Assembly (NCBI GenBank): GCA_035610365.1
Contig: CM069439.1
Span: forward strand, 6,882,001 to 6,946,000
Direction of reading: 5' to 3'
DNA length: 64,000 nucleotides
DNA from: Aquatica leii
Taxonomy: Eukaryota > Arthropoda > Insecta > Coleoptera > Lampyridae
A program made the position numbers and the translations under genes. Every line of letters starts with the position of its first letter. Position 1 is the stretch's first letter. This document shows positions 24,282 to 34,705 of this stretch, in pieces. The notes beneath the pieces were generated by a model that searched no databases, was not told the DNA's origin, and saw nothing but the letters and a program-made list of their open reading frames with translations.

Positions 24282-25600
24282 CGTGAGTGCCCCCTTGCAC
24301 GGCTTGAATTATAAACTAAGGCACGGGACCATTTCGGTCTCTTCGCAAAATGCGTCCTGCCTCACTTATCCATAATTGCACCTTCTTACGCCAGACACGA
24401 ACGAGCTTTAGACATGAGGCGCCGCGTTGCCTCTAATATATGTTGTAGAATGCCGCGACAAGGGACGCTGTATTGATCGTTTAAGTCGAATCTCGCGCAT
24501 CAGGACACGCTGTATTGTACGCGTGCACAGAAAGGGAGCGCATATATGTTCGTCCCGGGAACAGCGGCGTAAACTACGCTAGCTGAGGAGCGCCGCGGTG
24601 AATATTTACTCTTACTAAACTTGCAAGCTAAATTTTCACCCAAATTCGACTATTTTCTGTCCAACGAGCGCGTCAATAATTAACCGCAAAAAAATGAAAA
24701 AATTATTTATCGATCCAAAACTACTACAGCTAAAAATAGAAATATTCGTTTCAATAAGTCGCATGCGTCAACATGACGTCATTTCAATATTACGTCACAG
24801 GAATCCGAATTTATGTAAATATTTGATAATTGTTATTGCATAGAAACACCCTAAGCTTACGCGTGCACCTTTCTTAAATGCACCAGTAACAAATTTTGGC
24901 TATGCCGCAAATTACATTACATATGTTAAAACCATCTTCAATTTTCTTGAAATTCCCGACCACACCAATTTAAACATAAATTACCTAACTACTTATGTAA
25001 GGCGCTTTAAAAAAGAACATTTTAGTTTTTATTTGCTTGCGTGACTAAATCAACATTTTGACTTATATGATCTCGTGTCTTAAATTTTTGTAATGTCGAC
25101 GACTGAGTGTGGTATAAAAATAACGTAAACATAAATATTGCTTCTTAACATAATGCGATATAGATACCAGTTTTATTTCGCCTTTTTGTCCAAACGAGAA
25201 ATAAATGATTTTCCAACTGAAATAAATAATATACTCTGTTTCTATCTGCAATGTTTAACATAGTCAAGAATGTCAGATTTACTTAAATTAAAAAGAAAAC
25301 TAAAATTAAAAAGTAGTTTCCGCAATAATAGAGCACCAAGAAAAAGTCTAACTCAAAGGATCTGATAGGCAAAAATCGGATGCTTTGATTAACAGTGATT
25401 TATGCCTCTGTTTCCTGGTGTCAAAACAGTTATGAATTGTTTTTTTGGTATCATCTGTAACTGTAACATTTTTCTGCATCTTGTATAATGAAAAAACTCG
25501 CGCAATCTCAGCCAAATATTTTCTATTGTGAATGGTATAAAATTTCTATGTTTATTTACTGTCGAGTTTTAAATAAAAACAGAATCGTCAAAAGTTTTGT
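24282..25600. promoter_or_regulatory. Upstream region of GluCl
   Basis: The 340 bp upstream of the GluCl start are more GC-rich and CpG-containing than the surroundings (for example CTGAGGAGCGCCGCGG near 24582-24597). They plausibly hold the 5' untranslated region and promoter, but no TATA or initiator element can be assigned. 24640-25600 is plain AT-rich DNA. Confidence 0.35.
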
Positions 25601-25609
25601 GCCTAACAT

Positions 25610-26975
25610 TTAAAAAATGTCATCAGATTTCAATAAATATCATTTTTCTGAGCACGAAAATGTCAAAAAAGCGTGACCTTGAAGAGAACAGTTTTCGAGG
25701 ACTAAAAAAACAAACGATTTTGCACTTGTTCCTCAAAAGTTTATGTTGTATTTTGCTGACTAATCATTGTTTAATAGTATTTAAAATTCATTTTTCTTTT
25801 CTCAACTATTTGAAAATAGTCCGCTGTTTAAGTGAAAGGAAAGGAATAGAAATTTTGATGATCATTGGTTACGGAGAGTTCGCACACAAGTTGAAGTTTG
25901 TCGTTTATTTAATGACAAATATCCAGTAGAGAACCAATTACACAGTCTAACGTTAGCAAGATTGAGAAAAAATTCTTGGAAGTGGGCAATGTGAGAGATC
26001 GTCCTAAAATGGGTCGCCCAGCAGTCCAAGAAGATGTTAAATTAAACGTTCTACTTGAGTTTAAAGAAAATCCCCATTCATCTACCCACCAAATGGCAGT
26101 AAACAACGAAATAGTTCAAAGTTCCGTCTTAAAATATCTGAACTTAGAAAAATGGCACCTGTATCCAGTCGTTTTGACCCAAGAACTAAACGAAAATGAT
26201 CGTTACCGCAAGTTAATGTTTTCAACACCTGAATGATGACGAAGAATTCTTACTAAATATTGTATTTTCCGACGAGGATACCTTTTATCTCGACGACACA
26301 GTAAGTCGAAACTGTAGATATTGATCTCCTAGAAATCAACACTAAAAAATAGAAACTCATAGTCAATATCGACAAAAAATTAACGTTTGAGTTGGCTTGG
26401 TAGGTAACCGTATCTTGAATCTTGAGCTAACAAGTGAAAGATACCTTGAATGTTTAAGAGACGAATTAATCCCTGCAGTACTTTACCCAAATGAAAAAGA
26501 TCCAGATTTGCCCAATAACACGATATGGTATCAACATGATGGTGTGCCACCCCATTTTGGAAGAGTAGTTCGTGAATATTTAAACCAAATATTTGCTAAC
26601 CAATAGATCGATCATAAGGGATCTATCAAATGGCGTCATAGATCTTCTGATCCTTAAAACACTTAAAATGCTTGATCCACCAGATAACTTTTACTTACAT
26701 TTTTGAAACTTTAGAACCGAATATCCCAAAAACTTTTCTCTTAAAAGTCACATTTTTTTGACATTTTCGTACTCAGAAAAATGCACTCTATCGAAATCCG
26801 GTGAAAAAATATGGGTTACCATTCAAACAAATTTCGATGGCGTCATAACTATGAAACAAAACACCGACAAAAAATGTTAATGGCAAAAAAGTAACGTTGA
26901 AACAAACAAAATCCACGTGTCCGAGAAAATTTCCTCAAAGTTTATCATTTAAGAAACAATGAATTTATTCCATAT
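25610..26975 (+). pseudogene. mariner-like element relic, copy 2
   Basis: Transposase fragments in shifting frames: EVGNVRDRPKMGRPAVQEDV and VVLTQELNENDRYRKL (25976-26236), LVGNRI and [19 protein letters not shown] (26397-26606). The last includes the second catalytic Asp (QHD) of the DDE triad. The right end beyond 26735 is the inverted copy of about 25640-25690 (GACATTTTCGTACTCAGAAA against TTTTTCTGAGCACGAAAATG). Same family as 13620-14582. Inactive. Confidence 0.75.
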
Positions 26976-27539
26976 TTTACGAGCTCAGTGTACAGTTAGC
27001 TGTTGCAACTGATAAAGCAACTCTTTTTTCATCTTTTTGGTCAGTGTTGTGGTCAACTGTACAAAAGACATTTTTTTTAATGTCGAGCACAAAACTTTTG
27101 ATGATTCTCATTTGACCAACTCGTTTTCAACCGTACGAGATACCAACTACTTCAAAAACCTCCCTACTACTTAATTGGTGTATCTTAAAAGACCCGAGAT
27201 GATCTGGACATGGGGATACAGTGGACAAGTTTAAATTTTCCTCCTAAATAAGGGCTGCGACATTGTGTTTTATTCTTGTTATCGTTAACACTGCAAACAA
27301 TCAGTTCGCAAACGCACGTAGACGCGGAGTGAGTTTCGTTGCTGTAGGAGCATTTTTCATTTTTGAGACAAATGTAAGTAACTTTTTAAAACTGCAATCG
27401 TTCTTTTTTTAAATTTGCTTATGTAATAATTTTCTCTTTCGTCTCTGTCTGTTTGGGGAGAGCTGTCCAGAGCTATCCCAATGTATCGCCGACTTGAACT
27501 ATTAATTTATTGTTTATTATAGATACCACGCGAGTTTAA
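26976..27539. other. Unassigned spacer
   Basis: No coding signal. May contain the 5' non-coding part of the pogo-like relic that follows. Confidence 0.35.
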
Positions 27540-29119
27540 GAAAAAAATTAATCGAGTTTTTTCTGAAGGCGTGCTGTGGAAGAAGTTCTAAATAATTAAG
27601 AAAGCTTACAAGAAGCGACAGCTTTACACAATGTAACAAAAAGCAAACTAGGTGAGCTTAAAGAATATGATTTTTAATCCAAATTTGAAAAGTCGGCAAG
27701 TTTTCACCGTTGAAATGGAAAAATATTTATTGCAGTGTCAAAAAATGTTTTATGGGGTCACTCCAAAACCAGAGACTTAGCTTACCAATATACTGAAAAG
27801 AACGGCTTAGAATATCCTGAATCGTGGAAGGAAAAACATCAAGCTGGTGAAGCCTGGTTTTTTGGTTTTTATCCATCCATTTATCCATCAGAAGGTCAAA
27901 AGCAACCTCTTTAGCAAGAATGAAAGCTTTTAACAGAACGATGGTTAAGAAGTTCTTATATAAATTGCAAGCTGTTGTTCAAGCATCTGATGTTTACAAC
28001 CTATGTGAAACTGGCGTTACGACAGTACCTGCCGTTGGAAAAATTATTTCACAAAAAAGGGAAGAGCAGATCAGTTAATAAAAATGGTGTAATTAATATT
28101 GTTTACCTACTGCTTTTATTTTCGGTGGGTCAAGTCACATCAAAGGAGAAAGGAGAATTAGTAACACAACTTGCTATAATTTGTGCCATCGGAAATTCAT
28201 TGCCCTTAGTTTTTGTATTTCTACGTGTGAGATTTGATGATGATAGACGGAGCAACTCCTGGAGCCTTAGGACTAGTGCACAAATCGGATGTCAGAAAAC
28301 TTTATTATTTATTATTGTTACAAGGTTTTTAAAGGTAATATGAGGTGCGGCAGCGATAATCCTGTTATCTTTAATATGGTCAATCATGATTCGCTAATAA
28401 GCATCGAGGGTATATTAATTTTTGTCGAGAAAAGTGCATCACGATTCTTACACTACCATCTCACACTTCAAACCGTCTTCAACCATTGGATCGTTAAGTG
28501 TTTAGATTATTCAAAAAATATTTCAGCGCGGCAATGCACACGTGGATTATATATCACCCAATTGAAACAATCTCAATTTACTCATTAACCATTTTCTGAA
28601 ATGTAGTAACTCACCAGTCGACAAAAACATTTTTCGGGACCACGAATTTCTCTGGTCTTCAGTCTCAGATCGTCTAATACCTGTTTCTGCTCCACTTATA
28701 AAAGCAGCAGTCACGACAGCTAAGACTGAAAACGTTCTTATGTATTCGACCCAAACAATCCCGATGGAGACTTTCTGCTGTGCTCTGTCAACGGCAACCG
28801 CTGATTCGTCGATTCGATTCCATTCCTTTATTTCTCCGGAACAAATATGTCAATTTCCGAAAGCTAAACCAAGAAAGGAAAGTAAAAAAGAAAGTCAAAC
28901 ATGAGAAAAATCTATGATCGCGACATTCCTGAAAAGAAAGAGTTAAAAAGAAAAAAAACGAAACGAAAAAAAGTCAAAGCATTAAAGAAAAAACATATTG
29001 ACAAATCATCCGTTGAAAAAATCATCACAAAAGTTGTTTCTTCAGATTGGGAAGAAACTAAAGAAAATAAAGATGCTTCTGAAGGTGTCTTTATAGTTGT
29101 CAAAATTTCGTCAAGGTAG
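27540..29119 (+). pseudogene. pogo/Tigger-type transposase relic, copy C
   Basis: A degenerate but nearly full-length transposase. About 27590-27860: N-terminal region ending YPESWKEKHQAGEAW. 27880-28050: NRTMVKKFLYKLQAVVQASD then NLCETGVTTVPAVG, equivalent to NLDETG in copy A. 28130-28330: LVTQLAIICAIGNSLPLVFV. 28340-28600: NPVIFNMVNHDSLISIEGI, where the family has DNHDSH, so a catalytic Asp is replaced by Val. 28900-29119: a lysine-rich C-terminus. A different subfamily from copies A and B. Confidence 0.7.
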
Positions 29120-29559
29120 AGCAAGTTCTCAATGAATCATGTGTCCAGAGTTTAAAAAAATTACAGAACGGTTTTGGAATGAAGTTTTTCCAAAGACTGA
29201 TCCTCTCTAATCGGTTTCAATAAACTGAAAAATCATGTCCAGCAAGTTATTTTGATATTGCCAGGAGCAATAGAAAACGCTCGCCCAAGGTTCAAACACA
29301 TTCAGTCGCTCGCCGTACATAAGGGCAAAGTCGTGTGGTGCACGACGACGCCGAGGCGCCGAAAAGCCTCAAAAGTAAAAAAAAAAGATAAAGCAACAAA
29401 AAACATTGTCAAAACAAATTTTATAATGCTAAAAAACCAGTAAAGAATTGCTAGTTATTACATTGTGTTTTATATGTTTCTTTTTTTATTTTTACTCTTT
29501 GAGACGAGAGATCCGAACTACTCGAAAATAATATATTTTCCAAAGGAGAGTACGCAATA
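29120..29559. other. Spacer with a short uninformative reading frame
   Basis: A 63-residue basic frame at 29252-29443 shows no recognisable domain and is probably the 3' part of the pogo relic. Confidence 0.35.
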
Positions 29560-30649
29560 ATAGCATTTATTCGATCGAATACGTAACATGATAACATGAC
29601 TTGTGTGAACTCAAACAAATCTAATTTTATTTATGTTTGAGCTCGAAATTTGGCTTGCAACGAGCCAACGAGCGAACAAACGTTTTTTTTCCTGTCTGAG
29701 CTTCCAAGGTACGAAACTTTATATATTTAAGCGCTGCATCGGTCGCGATTTCATTTGTTGCCTGATGCCCAATTGATAATTAACTTAGCAAAGTGAAAAG
29801 GTGCTTGTGGTAAAAGATATCTGCTTTTGAAACTTTAGTTTTTTTGTAATTTTACAGACTTTATAGTGATGTGTTTTGTGTTGTGAATTAAGGTAAAATG
29901 AGAAATCAACACCTTCAAAAATTACCAGAACGAAAAATATAAGTCAACTTTCGAAAGATACTGCACTATGGCCAAAGAAATTACGTCCTAGTAATATTCA
30001 AGAATTAGTAGAACGTGGCCCTGCTCATCAAAACAAAAAGGATATTTATCCAAGATATAGTTCGGAATTGGGGCGAAAGTTTTCCAATAATTACTTCTTT
30101 AGAATTTTACTGAACAAAAAAAATTGACCATTTTTGGTTGTTGTATTCCGAAACAAGAAATTCACTTTACTACTTCTGTTGCAAAATTCTTAATGACAGC
30201 GATTTGAAATCTGTTCGCCTTTGTGATGAATCTGGTTACAATGACTGGCAGCATCTAAATGAACATTTAAACATTCATGAAAAGAGTAAGTCACATACCG
30301 AAAATGTTCTAAAACTGCTAGATCTTTCTAACTGTTTTAATAAAAATGCAATAATTGATTCTGAAATTCAAAATGTAATAAACAGAGAAACTAAATACTG
30401 GCAAGCTATTATAGAAAGAATCTTCTACGTGATTCAGTTTTTAGGTCAGCAAAATTTAGCTTTTCGTGGAAGTAGTAATAAGTTGTTTGAGAAAAACAAT
30501 GGCGACTTTTTAAAATGCATAGAAATTATTTCCAAATTCGATCCGATTATGTAGTCAGAACATACAAAACGCTCTCAAATAAAAGATCACAAAAACTATT
30601 TCGGAGATAAAATACAAAATGAAGTAATCAACTTGATCGGTGAAAATAT

Positions 30650-31101
30650 TGAAACGGTCGAGAAATTACTTGCAAACGCAAGATCCTTCTAGAAGGCTGT
30701 TATCTATCTTCTAGAAGTTATAACGAAAAGTGAGGAACGATCGAGAAGGATTTCCGTATGTCTATATATAGCTACGAGACAGATCGTAGGTCAGTTATTG
30801 TCGAAACGCGAATGCAGCTGTATTAAGAAGATTATCAAGTGAAAATAAATCGTTAGCACGTGTTTGTCTACATAAATAAATCGAGAATAATCGTGTATGT
30901 GATAATTAGTGTAAACAAGTGTGAAATCCGAGGACGTTATCTTATCTTAAGTGATATAAATTATAGTGTAAGTGTTTTTATTAAATATTATTATTAGATT
31001 TAATTAGTTCGGTTAATTTAAAAGTGTATATATTTCTAGAATAAGTAAACGTAGTTTTAATCGTTTAAATAAATTAGTTTTTAATAAATAGATACGTAAC
31101 A
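30650..31101 (+). repeat. 5' LTR of gypsy element 1
   Basis: 452 bp from TGAAACGGTCG to GATACGTAACA. Contains TATATATAGC near 30762, a likely core promoter. Confidence 0.95.
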
Positions 31102-31102
31102 G

Positions 31103-31120
31103 TGGTGTCAGGTGTGAGGT
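31103..31120 (+). other. Primer binding site of element 1
   Basis: TGGTGTCAGGTGTGAGGT begins one base after the LTR; the TGG start complements the tRNA CCA end. tRNA not identified. Confidence 0.75.
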
Positions 31121-31398
31121 ATCATTCGCGAATTTTAGTGTAAATCGCTCCCGTAATAAAAACATTGATTACGTAAATAACTTTTAAGTTTACGATACGC
31201 GTGTTTATTTATAAAGTATAAAATAGTGTTTATTAAACTTTTTCTGTTAACAAGTGCGTGTTCGCGATATTAATTAAATTCGTTTCCGTACACTAGTGGT
31301 TTAATGTTAATAAGTGGATCTTTATTAAAATTTTGTGTTATACAAAAACTGTATTTTAAAAAGTAGTGAACTTAAACTTTCGTGTTATATTTAAATTT

Positions 31399-32229
31399 AT
31401 GCCGGTGACGCGTTCGCAAGCAGTTAAAATGGATGCAAAACTATTTGAATTTCTTGAATCGATAAAAAATGGTCAAGAATCGATGAATAGAAAAATGGAA
31501 GAAAAGTTTCACGAAAATTCTCAGAAGATGGAGGAAAATTCTAGAAGTTTAAAAGAAGAAATACGAACGAGCATAGAAAATCAAATTAAAATTGTTCAAG
31601 AGGAAACCCAAGCAGACATGTTAAACTTAAAAGAAGAAATTTGCGAATCTGTGAATGAGAAAATAGAAGCAATAGAGGACAAATTAGAAGACAAAATAAA
31701 ACTGCTTGAAGAAAGAATGAACCAAATGAATTGTCACGGTGAAGGAAGCGTCACGAGTGAAGATTTAATAATGGACCATCGAGAAGAAAACACTCACAAG
31801 TTCAAAGTTGTACCACCGAATTTTGATGGTAAAGTTCCATGGTCAACCTACTACAAGCAGTTTGAAGCCGCAGCTACTGCTAATGGTTGGAGCAACAAGC
31901 AGAAAGCGACGTCTTTAATAGTGTCCTTACGTGGAGATGCGCTGGGAATTTTACAAACTGTTCCGGACCACCTGCAAGAAAATTACGAACTCTTAATATC
32001 ACGATTAGAAATGAGATATGGAGATGCCCATCTTCAACAAGTCTATCAAGCTCAAATTAAAAGTCGGGTTCAGAAAGCTGCCGAAAGTCTTCAGGAGTTT
32101 GAGGCTGACATCGCTAGATTAACACGGCTTGCGCATCCTACAGCGCCAGATACCTTCTTGGAGCAGTTGGCGATTCAAACCTTTGTAGACGGCCTCCGAG
32201 ACAACAAACGCAGCAGACTCTCCGGTTAG
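31399..32229 (+). CDS. Gag of element 1, truncated by frameshift
   Basis: Structural capsid polyprotein of the retrotransposon. The start MPVTRSQAVK is chosen because element 2 has the same start at 49516. Residues about 10-110 are a charged coiled coil rich in Glu, Lys and Gln. Residues about 140-275 are a capsid-like retrotransposon Gag domain (VPPNFDGKVPWSTYYKQFEA). One base is missing near 32198 compared with element 2 (GACAACAAACG against GACAAAGAAACG). This shifts the frame and gives a stop at 32227. The remainder of Gag is readable in another frame to 32495. Confidence 0.85.
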   Translation: MPVTRSQAVKMDAKLFEFLESIKNGQESMNRKMEEKFHENSQKMEENSRSLKEEIRTSIENQIKIVQEETQADMLNLKEEICESVNEKIEAIEDKLEDKIKLLEERMNQMNCHGEGSVTSEDLIMDHREENTHKFKVVPPNFDGKVPWSTYYKQFEAAATANGWSNKQKATSLIVSLRGDALGILQTVPDHLQENYELLISRLEMRYGDAHLQQVYQAQIKSRVQKAAESLQEFEADIARLTRLAHPTAPDTFLEQLAIQTFVDGLRDNKRSRLSG

Positions 32230-32495
32230 CTCGACCAAAGACATTGGATGACGCTTTGGTGCATGCTTTGGAGTTTGAAGCGGCAAAACAAGCATCGCAA
32301 CGAGATGGTTATAGACTCTGCTGTGCTGCAGAAGTTCCCGCGCAGACACTGGAAAGCATCGAGGAGATAGCGCGACGAATACTTCGGGAAAGAGGAGTGA
32401 CAGCCATGTACGACGGCATCGTACTAAACCTAAGAAGAGGACAAGAAGAGCGCTCGATAATTTGGAACGAAGCAAGCAAAAGAGACAAAAAGTAA
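32230..32495 (+). pseudogene. Gag C-terminal part of element 1, zinc knuckle deleted
   Basis: Continuation of Gag in the shifted frame (ARPKTLDDALVHALEFEAAK). Element 2 still shows a CCHC-type knuckle here (CWNxGEIGHVRRRC, the second Cys changed to a stop). Element 1 lacks most of this motif, going from GVTA directly to MYDGIV. It ends at TAA 32493-32495 and overlaps the start of Pol by about 30 bases. Confidence 0.75.
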
Positions 32496-34705
32496 TCTCA
32501 TCTAGTCAGACTCCGGAGATTACAATCCAAATGGCATCGCCTAGAGAGCAATTGCATAGCATTTATCTCGATGGCAAGATCAATGGATGTCGTCCTGACA
32601 TGTTATTGGAAAACGAGAAGACATCACCAGTAACAGTACGACTTCGAACGGCGACGAGCGACGAAATACCTACTCACGGACAAGTCAAAGTAACTATTGG
32701 TCTGGGAAATGGAGTACTCGACCATCAAGTACTGGTAGCCGACATCACGGAAGAAGTTATCCTGGGAATGGACGTGATAAAGAAGTATGGGTTCCATTTG
32801 GATATGAAGAACGATGTCCTGAAGATCGACAATGAAGAAATTCCTTTTCATTCGTCAGAGAAGGCAGCCGTGCGAGTCTTATTGAGTGAAGACGTGATTC
32901 TGCCTGCAAGGACTGAAAGTGTGGTGATGGCACGCCTGGATGGGAATCTCCGGGAAGGCTACATACGCGCGATTGAACCAATGGAAGGTGGCTTAGTTGA
33001 AAAGGGACTACTCGTTGGCAGAACCTTAGTACGAGTAAAGAAGACGATGCCAGTAAGGATCTTAAACATCAACTCAGATCCTGTAACGCTGAAAAAGAAG
33101 ACCGTGGTAGGCCAATGCACGCCAGTATCACAAATTGCGAGATCGAACGAAGATACGTCGCCGAAGAAGTGTCCACAACATCTATTGGACATTCTTACCA
33201 CCAAATGCGAAAACCTCAGCCAAGACCAGCTGGCTAAAGTTAAAGTGTTTATCCAAGAGTACCAAGATGTGTTCGCGCTGGAGAGTGGCTCCAAAGGAAG
33301 AACTAACGTGGTGAAACATAAAATTAATACCGGAGACGCTCGGCCGATACGACAACATCCACGCAGACTTCCTTTGGCGAAAAGAGAAGAAGCCGAACAA
33401 TTAATTACGGATATGGAGAGAGAAGGCGTGATTGAACCTTCAAGTAGTCCATGGGCATCCCCAGTGGTACTCGTGAAGAAGAAGGATGGATCAACGAGGT
33501 TTTGCGTAGACTACAGGCAGCTAAACGACGTGACCAAAAAGGACAGCTACCCTTTACACAGAATTGACGATACGCTAGACACCCTATCAGGATCCCAGTG
33601 GTTTTCTACGTTAGATTTAAAGAGTGGATACTGGCAGGTAGAATTAGAACCCAAGGATCGTGAAAAAACAGCTTTTACGATCGGAACTGGTTTGTGGCAG
33701 TTCACTGTAATGCCCTTCGGCCTGTGTAACGCTCCTGCAACGTTCGAGCGTTTGATGGAGACCATCTTGCGCGGATTGTCTTGGAAGACGTGCTTGGTTT
33801 ACCTGGACGACGTGATCGTGGTTGGAAGATCGTTTGAAGAGCACTTGAACAACTTGAAGGAAGTGTTCCAGAGATTACGTAGGGCTAACCTCAAACTGAG
33901 CCCAAAGAAGTGCCACGTATTTAAGAAGGAAGTCCAATACCTTGGCCACGTCGTATCTAGATATGGAGTAAGGGCTGACCCAGACAAAATCCGAGCAGTG
34001 CAAGCATGGCCAAGGCCGATCGACAAACATCAGGTCCGAAGTTTCCTTGGGTTGTGCACTTATTATAGGAGATTTGTACCCGGATTTGCCAATATTGCCA
34101 AACCATTGACAAAATTAACCGAAGAGAAAGCAGAATTTAGATGGAATGAAGACTGCGAAAATTCTTTTAATCAACTAAAACAAGCCCTAGTCACTTCGCC
34201 GATTTTGAGTTATCCAAGAGAAGATGAAAAGTTTGTTTTGGATACTGACGCAAGCAATCTGGCCATAGGCGCGGTCCTTTCGCAAGTTCAAGATGGACAA
34301 GAAAAAGTTATCGCGTATTTTAGCAAGGTTTTGTCCAGGCCAGAAAGGAATTATTGCGTGACTAGGAAGGAGCTGTTAGCAGTCGTTAAGTCCATCGAAC
34401 ATTTCTACAAGTATTTGTATGGACGAAAATTTTTACTGGGAACAGACCACGCCGCTTTAAAATGGCTTCTGCAGTTCCGTAACCCAGAAGGACAAGTAGC
34501 AAGATGGATCGAGAGACTGCAAGAGTATGACTATGACACAGAACACCGTGCCGGAAGCAGTCATCGAAACGCTGATGCCTTGTCCAGAAGACCATGTCCG
34601 GCGGACTGCAGCCATTGTTCGCGACTGGAAGAAAAAGTCGAATGTCTCCGGAGAACTGCTATGGTTGATGATGAGTGGGAACCTGAGCAGTTACGTCGCG
34701 AATAA
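32462..34705 (+). CDS. Pol of element 1, part 1: protease remnant, reverse transcriptase, RNase H
   Basis: 747 codons. About residues 25-140 are a retropepsin region (ends VILGMDVIKKYG), but the catalytic DTG loop is missing: a 45-bp in-frame deletion after NG at about 32585 removes the segment that in element 2 reads LLVDTRA. About 280-500: reverse transcriptase with FCVDYRQLN, FSTLDLKSGYWQ, MPFGLCNAPATF and the catalytic YLDD. About 585-715: RNase H with DTDASNLAIGAVL, RKELLAVV, TDHAALKWL and NADALSR. The frame stops at TAA 34703-34705 where element 2 has CAA (Gln), so this is a single nonsense change; integrase continues in the same frame. Confidence 0.93.
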   Translation: MERSKQKRQKVISSSQTPEITIQMASPREQLHSIYLDGKINGCRPDMLLENEKTSPVTVRLRTATSDEIPTHGQVKVTIGLGNGVLDHQVLVADITEEVILGMDVIKKYGFHLDMKNDVLKIDNEEIPFHSSEKAAVRVLLSEDVILPARTESVVMARLDGNLREGYIRAIEPMEGGLVEKGLLVGRTLVRVKKTMPVRILNINSDPVTLKKKTVVGQCTPVSQIARSNEDTSPKKCPQHLLDILTTKCENLSQDQLAKVKVFIQEYQDVFALESGSKGRTNVVKHKINTGDARPIRQHPRRLPLAKREEAEQLITDMEREGVIEPSSSPWASPVVLVKKKDGSTRFCVDYRQLNDVTKKDSYPLHRIDDTLDTLSGSQWFSTLDLKSGYWQVELEPKDREKTAFTIGTGLWQFTVMPFGLCNAPATFERLMETILRGLSWKTCLVYLDDVIVVGRSFEEHLNNLKEVFQRLRRANLKLSPKKCHVFKKEVQYLGHVVSRYGVRADPDKIRAVQAWPRPIDKHQVRSFLGLCTYYRRFVPGFANIAKPLTKLTEEKAEFRWNEDCENSFNQLKQALVTSPILSYPREDEKFVLDTDASNLAIGAVLSQVQDGQEKVIAYFSKVLSRPERNYCVTRKELLAVVKSIEHFYKYLYGRKFLLGTDHAALKWLLQFRNPEGQVARWIERLQEYDYDTEHRAGSSHRNADALSRRPCPADCSHCSRLEEKVECLRRTAMVDDEWEPEQLRRE

